The notes under the pieces are model-generated. The model had not been told where the DNA came from and made no database searches. It saw only the letters and a list, made by a program, of their open reading frames with translations. A stretch of DNA of 64,000 nucleotides, from the NCBI RefSeq assembly GCF_030269645.1, contig NZ_BSTR01000010.1:140670-204669 (forward strand). Direction: 5' to 3'. Of the stretch, positions 8,650-16,600 are shown piece by piece; position 1 is the first letter of the stretch, and the number at the start of each line of letters is the position of its first letter. The position numbers and the translations under genes were made by a program. The stretch is from Actinokineospora sp. NBRC 105648. Its GTDB lineage: Bacteria > Actinomycetota > Actinomycetes > Mycobacteriales > Pseudonocardiaceae.

Positions 8650-9150
8650 TCAGACGGTCTCCAGGGCGGCGAAGGTCGGGACCGTGTCGCGCAGCGTGCG
8701 CAGGGCGTGGTGCAGGCGGCTCTTGACCGTCCCGACCGGCACCCGCAGCGTCACGGCGGCGGCCGCGGCGGTCCGGTCGGCGAAGTAGACCTCGACCACG
8801 GTCCGGCGCTGCTGCTCGGGCAGGCTGTCCAGGGCGGCGTTCACCACGACCCGGTCGATGACCTCGTCGGTGCCCGCGGGGGAGCTGGTGGGGTCGACAT
8901 CGGGCAGCTCCACCTCGGACGGCCGCACCGCCCGACCGCGGTGCTGGTCGACGGCGATGTTGTGCGCCACCCGCATGAGCCAGCCGCGCACCGAACCGCG
9001 CTCCTCGACCAGCTTCTCGCGGTGCCGCCAGGCGCGGATCCAGGTCTCCTGCACGACGTCCTCGGCCCGGTACCGGTCCCCGGTCAACCGCTGCGCGTAC
9101 CCGAGCAGCGCCGCCCGGTGGGTGGCCACGATGGTGTCGAAGTCGGTCAT
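8650..9150 (-). CDS. ECF-family RNA polymerase sigma factor (SigE-type)
   Basis: This 166-residue protein has sigma region 2 near residues 10-75 (YAQRLTGDRYRAEDVVQETWIRAW, then GWLMRVAHNIAVDQHRG) and region 4 near 105-155 (LDSLPEQQRRTVVEVYF, then VPVGTVKSRLHHALRTLRD). This is the two-domain layout of ECF factors, which redirect RNA polymerase to stress or envelope promoters. The start chosen is the ATG at 9150 (MTDFDTIVATHR); a frame extends 62 codons further upstream but crosses regulatory DNA and reads as low-quality sequence. No anti-sigma gene with an HxxxCxxC motif is visible nearby. The upstream region is shared with the divergent arsR-like gene and contains an 18-bp near-palindrome at 9281-9298. 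Confidence 0.93.
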   Translation of the reverse strand: MTDFDTIVATHRAALLGYAQRLTGDRYRAEDVVQETWIRAWRHREKLVEERGSVRGWLMRVAHNIAVDQHRGRAVRPSEVELPDVDPTSSPAGTDEVIDRVVVNAALDSLPEQQRRTVVEVYFADRTAAAAAVTLRVPVGTVKSRLHHALRTLRDTVPTFAALETV

Positions 9151-9280
9151 CTCGAACCCCTTGTCTCGCCGTATCTCCCGGTGACACAAGGCTCTCGGTT
9201 TCACCTCCCCGGATCGGTGGGACAAACCCTCTACCGGGCGGGGTGGACCCTCCGGCTCTGAGGGCTGTCCCCTCGAGTCC

Positions 9281-9298
9281 GGTAGGGATATCCCTATC
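9281..9298. promoter_or_regulatory. 18-bp near-palindrome, candidate binding site shared with the 60.8-kb locus
   Basis: GGTAGGGATATCCCTATC is palindromic except for one base pair. It lies in the divergent gap between the ECF sigma gene and the arsR-like gene. A 19-bp string including it (TCCGGTAGGGATATCCCTA) recurs exactly at 60834-60852, also in a divergent gap. Confidence 0.6.
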
Positions 9299-9325
9299 GA
9301 CGCATGCGCACCGGGGCTCTCGGCG

Positions 9326-9355
9326 TTGACAGGCAAGTGGCTGCTTGCCTATGGT
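9326..9355 (+). promoter_or_regulatory. promoter of the arsR-VOC operon with an inverted repeat between -35 and -10
   Basis: TTGACA (9326-9331) and TATGGT (9350-9355) are 18 bp apart. The spacer is almost entirely a perfect inverted repeat, GGCAAG-TGGCTG-CTTGCC (9332-9349). This is where an ArsR-type repressor would block polymerase. Transcription should start near 9362-9363, at the GTG taken as the start codon. Confidence 0.7.
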
Positions 9356-9362
9356 GGGCCGC

Positions 9363-9683
9363 GTGGGCGACGTCTTCAAGGCACTGGCCGACCCCACGCG
9401 CCGCACGATCCTCGACGAGCTGACCGCCCGGGACGGCCAGACCCTCTTCGAGCTCTGCGCCCGGCTGATCACCAACCACGGCCTCACCTCGTCGCGGCAG
9501 GCGATCTCGCAGCACCTCGACGTGCTCGAGGCCGCGGGCCTGGTCGAGACCAGGCGCGCGGGCCGGTACAAGTTCCACCACATCGACACCGCGCCGCTCG
9601 CACCGATCGTCGAGCGGTGGCTCGACCCGCCCGGCAGGCGCCCGGGCGGCGCACCAACGGACACGGAGAACGGACCGGCATGA
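9363..9683 (+). CDS. ArsR-family winged-helix transcriptional regulator
   Basis: This is a 106-residue protein with a single winged helix: DVFKALADPTRRTILDEL, the recognition helix around SSRQAISQHLDVLEAAGLV, and the wing ETRRAGRYKFHHID. No cysteine pair typical of metal-sensing ArsR members is in the recognition helix, so it more likely belongs to the group controlling a neighbouring VOC or START-type gene. The GTG at 9363 is chosen because the predicted transcription start coincides with it (leaderless mRNA). The ATG at 9351 lies inside the -10 element and cannot be on the message. It overlaps the next gene by 4 bp (ATGA). Autoregulation through the inverted repeat in its promoter is the likely control. 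Confidence 0.9.
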   Translation: MGDVFKALADPTRRTILDELTARDGQTLFELCARLITNHGLTSSRQAISQHLDVLEAAGLVETRRAGRYKFHHIDTAPLAPIVERWLDPPGRRPGGAPTDTENGPA

Positions 9684-10069
9684 GGATCAACCTGACGAGC
9701 GTGTTCGTCGACGACCAGGAGCAGGCGCTCCGGTTCTACACCGAGGTGCTGGGTTTCCTGCCCAAGCACGACGTCCCGCTGGGCGAGGACCGCTGGCTGA
9801 CCGTGGTGTCCCCGCAGGACCCGGAGGGCACCGAGCTGCTGCTCGAACCCAGCGGGCACCCGGCGGTGAAGCCATTCAAGGAGGCCCTCGTGGCCGACGG
9901 CATCCCGGCCACCTCCTTCGCGGTCGACGACGTCCACGCGGAGTACGAGCGGCTCCGCGGCCTCGGCGTGCGCTTCACCCAGGAGCCCGCCGAGATGGGG
10001 CCGGTGACCACCGCCGTGCTCGACGACACCTGCGGCAACCTGATCCAGATCGCCCACCAGGCGGGCTGA
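9680..10069 (+). CDS. VOC-family protein (glyoxalase/bleomycin-resistance fold)
   Basis: The 129-residue product shows the paired beta-alpha-beta-beta-beta modules of a single VOC domain: VFVDDQEQALRFYTEVLGF at the N-terminus, SFAVDDVHAEYERLRGLGV at the start of the second module, and DDTCGNLIQIAHQ at the end with a Glu-equivalent position changed to Gln. The ATG overlaps the stop of the arsR-like gene (ATGA), so the two are translationally coupled. VOC proteins bind a metal and act as lyases, dioxygenases or drug-binding proteins; the substrate cannot be read from the sequence. Pairing with an ArsR-type repressor points to induction by a small molecule. Confidence 0.9.
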   Translation: MRINLTSVFVDDQEQALRFYTEVLGFLPKHDVPLGEDRWLTVVSPQDPEGTELLLEPSGHPAVKPFKEALVADGIPATSFAVDDVHAEYERLRGLGVRFTQEPAEMGPVTTAVLDDTCGNLIQIAHQAG

Positions 10070-10077
10070 CCGCGTCC

Positions 10078-10101
10078 GGTCACCGCACCAGCGCGGTGAC
10101 C
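10078..10101. terminator. possible hairpin terminator after the arsR-VOC operon
   Basis: GGTCACCGC (10078-10086), loop ACCAGC, GCGGTGACC (10093-10101) make a perfect 9-bp stem 9 bp after the VOC stop. It overlaps the 3' end of the broken kinase gene on the other strand. No T-tract follows. Confidence 0.45.
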
Positions 10102-10342
10102 GCCGCCTTGATCGGGTCGGTGTCCGGGTCACCACCGGCCGAGGTGTCGACCCGCACCACGGCGTGCGCCCCACCCGGCGGGTCGAAGATCGATAGCGTC
10201 AGCGGAGGACAGTGCGAGACCGAGCTTGATCTCGTCCCGGGTCGGGAACGGCACACCGAGGCGCGGCGCGGGCGATGGTGGTCTTCCCGGCCCCTGGGCA
10301 CCCGCACACGGCGATCACGACCGGCCGTTCCGCTCCCGTCAC
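10080..10342 (-). pseudogene. broken P-loop kinase (AAA_33/nucleoside-kinase-like), internal frameshift and deletion
   Basis: Reading leftward from a GTG at 10342, the frame gives ERPVVIAVCGCPGAGKTT, a clear Walker A loop, and then goes out of register. In the next frame the continuation is LGVPFPTRDEIKLGLALSS, the expected post-loop sequence of small ATP-dependent kinases. A third frame carries the end (DPPGGAHAVVRVDTSAGGD to VTALVR, stop at 10080). Intact relatives are usually 150-200 residues, so the centre is missing as well. It sits between two intact operons and has no ribosome site; I regard it as dead. Confidence 0.7.
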
Positions 10343-10447
10343 CCGCCCATCGTGTCGCGAGGTCGGTCATCGTGGAACCCTGGTCCCGCCGTCTCTCCCG
10401 GTGCCGGGCGGGGTCGACTCTCCGGCGCACGGGACCCCAGCGACCGC

Positions 10448-11503
10448 TCAGGGCAGGCGCACCGGTTCGCGCAGTGTGGGGGTCCAGACCGCGCTGCCGT
10501 GGTCGGCCAGGACTCGTCGGGTGCCGTTCTCGGTGATGGTCAGGCCGTCCACCACGTCGAGCGCGACCCGTGCGCCACTGGGGAGAACCCTCAGCAGGTA
10601 GTACTGATCGGTCTTACCGACCTTCTGCCACTGCCCGCCGGAGAGGAGGGAGGTGGAGTACCGCATGCCGCCGCACCCTTCGCCCGCGTCGGCGTGGCTC
10701 CCGTGGGTCGCCACCAGGTCCGGCCCGTTCCACCACAGGTCGAGCAGCTCGGTGTTCATCCCCGGCAGCTCCTCCGACGGCCACACCACCGCCGCGCCGG
10801 AGGCCAGGTCGAGCACCACGGTCTCGGACTCGAACCCGCAGTCGCCCTGGCTCCGCCCCTGGGAGAACGCCAGCCGCGTCGCGGTCGCGTCCGCCTGCAA
10901 GTCGCGCGGCGGCACGTCGCCGTCGACGTCGTGCCGCCACACCACGGCACCGGACTCGTCCACCGCGTAGACGTAGGCCAGCAGCACCGGGTACGCCGTG
11001 ACCAGGTGCGACAGCGTGGTGCGCTCCGGGGTGGCCGCCACCACCACCGGGTAGGTGTCGCGGTCGACGGGGTCCGGGAACTCGAGAACTTCCGACGGCA
11101 TCGGGGGAGTGCTGTCGATGGTCGCGCGCGGGGCGAGGTCGGACAGGGCGAACCGGCGGATCCCGGACTCGACGGCCGTGCGCACCTCGTCGCCGGTGAT
11201 CACCGCCCCGTTGCAGCCCGCGCAGCCGGTCCGCCGCTCCGGCGCGCCCGCCGACCACACCACCAGATCGCTCGGCCGCTCCCGGTCCTCGGCGATGATC
11301 GCCGCCGCGGTCCGCCCGTCCGCCGACCAGCCGACCGTGCCGATGACGAAGGTGCCCAACCGGTGCGGCTGGTCACCGTCGAGGGCGAAGACCGAGTCGG
11401 CGTTGCTCCAGAGCAGTGCGTGCGGCGGTGGGGCGGGCGCCGCCACCGGGCTGTCGCAGCCCGCCAACAGGACCAGGCAGCACAGGGTCGCGCGGAGCCT
11501 CAT
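10448..11503 (-). CDS. lipoprotein with WD40/YncE-like beta-propeller, last gene of the eccC operon
   Basis: This is a 351-residue protein with a lipoprotein signal (CCLVLLAGC, lipidated Cys16) and an Ala/Pro tether. The rest is a series of short beta-strand blocks of the pattern strand, Ser-Ala-Asp-Gly turn, strand (for example TVGWSADGRTAAAIIAEDRE, and later LTITENGTRRVLADHG), as in six- or seven-bladed propellers. A CAGCNG motif near residue 98 and two more cysteines suggest disulfides outside the membrane. Its ATG (11503) overlaps the stop of the upstream gene by 4 bp. Position at the end of the eccC-mycP operon suggests an envelope role linked to secretion; no enzyme motif is seen. Confidence 0.85.
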   Translation of the reverse strand: MRLRATLCCLVLLAGCDSPVAAPAPPPHALLWSNADSVFALDGDQPHRLGTFVIGTVGWSADGRTAAAIIAEDRERPSDLVVWSAGAPERRTGCAGCNGAVITGDEVRTAVESGIRRFALSDLAPRATIDSTPPMPSEVLEFPDPVDRDTYPVVVAATPERTTLSHLVTAYPVLLAYVYAVDESGAVVWRHDVDGDVPPRDLQADATATRLAFSQGRSQGDCGFESETVVLDLASGAAVVWPSEELPGMNTELLDLWWNGPDLVATHGSHADAGEGCGGMRYSTSLLSGGQWQKVGKTDQYYLLRVLPSGARVALDVVDGLTITENGTRRVLADHGSAVWTPTLREPVRLP

Positions 11504-12423
11504 CCGGCACGCACCATGTGCCAGCCCGGCTTGTCGTCGGTGGGCTCGACCGAGAACCGGCCGCCGCGGTAGCGCACGTCGTGGTCCCAGCCGGTGCTGG
11601 TGAACGGCGCCCCCGTCGCGGTGCCGTCGGACCGCACGCGCAGCGTGGACCTGGTGTCGGCGCCCTGCACGACGGCCACCTCGAGCTCCCACTCGTAGTG
11701 GTCGCGCGCGCTCAGGGCGGTGAGCTGCAGGACCACCTCGTCGCCCCTGGGCAGGGTGAGGTACTTGACGTCGAGGTAGCGCCGGGGCGCGGCACCGCCG
11801 TCGCCGGTCAGCCAGACCGTGCCGTCCGGGTCGTCGAGGTCGGTGACCACCTCCCGCACCGGCTGCTCGTTCTGCGGCAGGATCGCGACCAGGGCACCGT
11901 CGAGGGTGGCGGTTCGGCGCAGCACCCTCGTGCGGATGTCGAGCACCCGCACCGGTTCGGACCGGTTGCCCAGCAACGACACCTGGTACACCGAGGTGCT
12001 CTTCTCCACGCCGCGGAACGTCACCTTGTACGCGCTGCTGAGCACCGCGCCCCGGTCGCGGAAGAGCTGACCGCGCCGCTCGTTGGTCGGGGCGAGCGCG
12101 CCCTCGCGCAGCGCGTCCTCGGGGACGGGGTCGGGGAACGCCCACACCCACAGCGGATCGGTCACCTCCCGCACGCGAACCACCAGCGGCTCCCCGCTGT
12201 CCTGCGCGGGGTGGTCCGACAGCGCTACCGCCAGTACCCACACCAGGGCGACCGACAGCAGCGCCGCGGTGCCCCACACCCACGGCCGCCACCGGCGCCG
12301 GAGTACGTGGAAGTGCGTGCCGCCCGAGAACAGCGTGCCCGCCTGCAGGCTGTCGCGGCCGACCGAGCCGCTGACCTCGTTGTGCACCGGTGGATCTACC
12401 TGGTGAGACCGTTCGTCGCCCAT
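11500..12423 (-). CDS. single-pass membrane protein with N-terminal amyloid-signalling-like motif
   Basis: The 307-residue product has a cytoplasmic head of about 45 residues, one membrane segment (about 47-69: WVWGTAALLSVALVWVLAVA) and an outside part of 235 residues that is beta-rich and without recognised domain. The head contains NEVSGSVGRDSLQAG followed by TLFSGGTHFH (residues 15-39). This matches the pattern N-x3-G-x-V-x4-Q-A-G-x3-G-G-x-H of bacterial amyloid signalling sequences (BASS3/RHIM-like), seen on other actinobacterial signalling proteins. That assignment is by eye. The gene is 72 bp downstream of mycP and overlaps the following lipoprotein gene, so it belongs to the eccC operon. 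ATG start at 12423. Confidence 0.85.
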   Translation of the reverse strand: MGDERSHQVDPPVHNEVSGSVGRDSLQAGTLFSGGTHFHVLRRRWRPWVWGTAALLSVALVWVLAVALSDHPAQDSGEPLVVRVREVTDPLWVWAFPDPVPEDALREGALAPTNERRGQLFRDRGAVLSSAYKVTFRGVEKSTSVYQVSLLGNRSEPVRVLDIRTRVLRRTATLDGALVAILPQNEQPVREVVTDLDDPDGTVWLTGDGGAAPRRYLDVKYLTLPRGDEVVLQLTALSARDHYEWELEVAVVQGADTRSTLRVRSDGTATGAPFTSTGWDHDVRYRGGRFSVEPTDDKPGWHMVRAG

Positions 12424-12495
12424 CGCACCTCCCCGCGGGCCGTGCGCACGACGGTAGTCAGTCGATCACCGAACGGGGTCGGGTTTCCGGTGACT

Positions 12496-13617
12496 TCACC
12501 CGGCCGGTGGACCCGCGGGCCGGGCCCGCCAGGCCCGGCGCTTGCCGCGCACCACCACCGCACTCACCGTGCCCGCCAGTGCCCCGACTCCCGCCAGCGC
12601 CGCCACGAACCACAGCGCCGCCCGCGCGGGCCCGGTGTCCTCCACCGGGGGCAGCGGCACGACCAGGTGCTCCTTCGGCGGTGCCATCACCCGCGCGCCC
12701 GTGTCGAGGGTGTTCACCGCGGCCACCGGGTCCACGATGCCGAAGCCGATCATCGGGTTCGGCACCTGGCCCGCCGGTCGGTCCGCCGTGGACGTCAGCC
12801 GGTCCACGACCGCCCGCGCGGACAGCTCCGGGTACCGGCCGCAGACCAGCGCCGCCGCGCCCGCGACGAAGGCGACCGCCAGTTCCGGCCCGCTGGCCAG
12901 CCGGTGCCCCGGCCCCGCCGGACCGATCCCGACGAGCTGTTCGGCCGGCGCCCCCAACATCGGCTGGGCGCCCAGCGTCGCCTTCGTCGGCCCGTCCGGT
13001 CCCACCGGCGCCACGGCCAGCACGCCCTCGGCCGAGGCCGGGAACGCCTGCTGCTTCGCCTGCCGCACCGCCGCCGGGGCGATCAGCACGACGTCGCGGG
13101 CCCGGGCGTGCTCGACGGCGGCCCGCAGTTCCGGCACGTCAACGGTGTTCAGCACGCCCACCGCCACCACGCGCGCGCCGCTGTTCACCGCGTCGTCGAT
13201 CCCCGCGGCCAGTCTGCGGGGGTCCACTTTGGTCGGTTCGTCGGTGACCCGGAACGCCGAGATGCCGACCCCGGGGGCGATCCCGGCGAACTCGGTGCCC
13301 GGCTGCGGCCGGGCCGCGATCAGCCCGGCGAGGAACGTCCCGTGCCCGGCGCAGTCCGCGCCGTCGCCGCCGGTGACCGCGCCCGCCAGGGCCGGGGCGG
13401 CGGTGCTGACGCCGGTGTCCACCACGGCCACCGGTCCGGCGCCCTTGGTCATCGGCCACACCCGCTCCGCGGCGAGCCTGCGCTGCGCCCACGGTTCCGG
13501 CTTGGCCACGGTGTTCTCGGCGGGCGCGCACTGCCCCGCCTGCGCCGCCGCGGGCAGCGGGAGCGACACCGCGAGCAGTGCCGCGGCCAAGCCCGCCCAC
13601 ACGATCCGGGTGCTCAC
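12496..13617 (-). CDS. mycP: mycosin-like subtilase of T7SS with destroyed active site (pseudo-MycP)
   Basis: This 373-residue protein has the full mycosin layout: signal peptide (1-26), subtilase domain, Pro-rich linker and C-terminal membrane anchor (about 329-353) with a basic tail. Of the catalytic triad, Asp67 (VAVVDTGV) and His92 (AGHGTFLAG) remain. The serine motif, normally S-G-T-S-Y-A-A-P, reads ASGPELAVAFVAGAAAL, putting Glu245 at the Ser position. The oxyanion asparagine region (normally A-A-G-N) reads IAPAAV. It therefore should not hydrolyse peptides. Mycosins also stabilise the ESX membrane complex independently of proteolysis, which this copy may still do. GTG start at 13617 overlaps the eccC stop by 4 bp, so it is co-translated with EccC. 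Confidence 0.9.
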   Translation of the reverse strand: MSTRIVWAGLAAALLAVSLPLPAAAQAGQCAPAENTVAKPEPWAQRRLAAERVWPMTKGAGPVAVVDTGVSTAAPALAGAVTGGDGADCAGHGTFLAGLIAARPQPGTEFAGIAPGVGISAFRVTDEPTKVDPRRLAAGIDDAVNSGARVVAVGVLNTVDVPELRAAVEHARARDVVLIAPAAVRQAKQQAFPASAEGVLAVAPVGPDGPTKATLGAQPMLGAPAEQLVGIGPAGPGHRLASGPELAVAFVAGAAALVCGRYPELSARAVVDRLTSTADRPAGQVPNPMIGFGIVDPVAAVNTLDTGARVMAPPKEHLVVPLPPVEDTGPARAALWFVAALAGVGALAGTVSAVVVRGKRRAWRARPAGPPAG

Positions 13618-16600
13618 GAGGTCTCCTCGGTCCAGCCGACCTGCAGCAGGCGGGCGTCTCGGCGGGTGACCAGCATCGCCCGGCCGGGCGGCAGCTGGCG
13701 GCCGCGCTGGCCGTTGAGCAGCGGCATCTCGTTGGGCGGCACGGAGAGCGCGAGGTCCGGGGTGTTCGACTCCTGCAACCGCCGCACCACCGCGTCCATC
13801 GACATCCGGCCGGACCCGGCCGCCGCGCGGGCCAGCACCACGTGCAGGCCGATGTCGCCCGCCTGCGGCAGCAGCTCCACCAGCGAGTCGAGCGGACCGC
13901 CCGCGCCGCTGTGCACGAGGTCGTAGTCGTCGACGATGACGAAGTACTCCGGCCCGCTCCACCAGCTGCGCGACTTGAGCATGCTCGGGCTGACGTCCGC
14001 GCCCGGCACCCGGGCCTTGAGCTCGGCGGCCAGCGGCCGGATCAGCTCCGCGGCGGGCGCCGCGGCGACCGCGACCCCCCGGCGGTACTCCTCGGGCAGC
14101 AGCTCCAGCAGCGTCCGCCGGGAGTCGACGATCACGACCTGCGCCTCTTGCGGGCTGTACACCTGCGGGATCGCCGAGGTGACCAGGCGCAGCACCGCGG
14201 TCTTGCCCGCCCCGGAGTCGCCCAGCACGGTCAGGTGCGGCTGGACGCCGAAGTCGTGCCAGACCGGCTTGAGGTCCAGCTCGCCCGCGCCCAGCGCGAC
14301 CCGCATCCCGGCCTCTGGCGCGGGCAGCTCGGCGGCGGGGAGGACGGCGGGCAGCGTCCGCACGGTCGGCGCGGTCGCCCCGGGCCAGCACTCGGCGATC
14401 GAGCGGGCCAGCTCGCGAGTGGCCTCGGCCAGGTCGTCGGGGCCCGCGTGCCCGTCGGCGCGCGGCACGGCGCCGAGGAAGTGCAGCTTGTCCTGGGTCA
14501 GGCCGCGGCCGGGCAGGCGCGGCACCTGGCCCGCCTTGCGCATGTCGATCACCGAGTCGATCGCGTCGCCGAGCCGCAGCTCCAGCCGGGTGCCGAGCTG
14601 GTCGCGCAGCGCGCTGTGCACATCGGACCAGCGGCCCGCGGTGAGCATCAGGTGCACGCCGTAGGCCAGGCCGCGCATGGTGAGCTGGCGGATCGTCTGG
14701 TCGTGCTGCTCGAAGTCCGCGCGCAGCGAGCCCCAGCCGTCGACCACGAGGAACACGTCGCCGTGCGGGTCGTCGGCGAACTCGCCCGCCGCGCGCCGGG
14801 CCCGGTAAGCGGCCATGCTCTCGACACCGTGCTCGGCGAAGACCTTCTCCCGCTGCGCCAAGACCGCCTGCACCTCGGCGATCGTGCGGCCGACCCGTTC
14901 GGGCTGCAGCCGTCCGCAGACCCCGCCGACGTGCGGCAGGCCCTCCAACACCGACAACGCGCCGCCGCCGAAGTCCAGGCAGTAGAACTGCACCTCGGCC
15001 GGGGTGTGCGTCATCGCCAGCGCGGTGATCACCGTGCGCAGCAACGTGCTCTTGCCGGACTGGGTGCCGCCCGCGATGCCGATGTGCCCCCCGGAACCGG
15101 AGAGGTTGACCATGTGCAGGTCACGCACCTGCTCGAACGGCTTGTCCACCACGCCGACCGGCACGGTGAGCCCCCCGCGACCGGGCCAGTCCGCCGTGGT
15201 GAGGCCCAGTGTCGGGTGCGGCGTAAGAGGTGGGAGGAGCTGATCGAGCGCGGGCGGATTGTCCAGCGGCGGTAGCCATACCTGGTGCGCGGGCGGTCCC
15301 TGTCCGAGCAACCGCTCCACTGCGACGTCGAGCACCGTGTCGAACTGCTCTTCCATCTGCGGTACGTCCGGCGACTCGATCGTCGCTTCCACCGAGGGCA
15401 GTCGACCCGCGCCGAACGCCACTACCTGACGACGCACTTCCTCTTGACGCTCTTCCTTGGTACGGCGCTGGTAGCGGCCAGAGACGTAAGCGGCTTTGAA
15501 CCGCACAAGAGTCGCGACATCGCTGCGCAGGTAACCGTTTCCGGGGGCGCTGGGGAGCTGGTACGCGTCAGGCACACCGATGACGGACCGCGACTCCATC
15601 GCGGAGAACGTGCGAAGACCGATCCGGTAGGACAAGTGGGACTCGAGCTTGTGCATCCGGCCGTCGTCGATGCGCTGGCTCGCGAGCAGCAGGTGCACAC
15701 CCAGTGACCGGCCGAGCCGACCGATCATGACGAACAACTCGGCGAAATCGGGATTCGACGCCAAGAGCTCACTGAACTCGTCGACGATGAGGAACAGCGT
15801 GGGCAGCGGGTCCAACGGTGCACCGGCGATCCGTGCGCGTTCGTAGTCCAAGAGGGAGCTGTAGTTGCCCGCCGCGCGCAGGTGCTCTTGGCGCCGCACG
15901 AGTTCACCGTGCAGCGAGTCCTGCATGCGGGTGACCAGCGGTGCCTCGTCGGCCAGGTTGGTGATGACGGCGGAGGTGTGCGGGAGCCGGTCGAGGCCGA
16001 GGAAGGTGGCGCCGCCCTTGAAGTCGACCAGGACGAAGTTGAGGATCTCCGAGGAGTGCGTCATCGCCAGGCCCAGGACCAGGGTGCGCAGCAGCTCGGA
16101 CTTGCCGGAGCCGGTGGCGCCGATGAGCAGGCCGTGCGGGCCCATGCCGCCCTGGGCGGACTCCTTGATGTCCAGCTCGACCGACGAGCCGTCCTCGGCG
16201 ATGCCCAGCGGGATGCGGAACCGGTCCGGGCCGATGTTCTTGCGCCACAGCGTCTTGGGGTCGAGGGTGCCCAGGTCCGCGACGCCGAGCAGTCGGGGCA
16301 GCTCGAAGTCGGCGACCATCGGCTCGGCCACGTCACCGGTGGAGTTGAGCCGGTAAGGGGAGATGACGCGGGCCAACGCCCCCGCGCGGGCGATGGTGAG
16401 GGTGTCCGGCTTGCCGAGTTTCGTGCGGACCTGCTGACCGGTGCGATCGGTGCGCACGGTGTGCATCTCGTCGGGGGTCAGCTCCAGACGCAGACGGGAG
16501 CGGCCCGCGGCGCCGTCGAGGGAACCGGAGATGTCCAGGACGACGGTGTTGCGGTAGCCGGCGGCGGCGAGACGGGACTCGGCAGGGACGCTGACACCGT

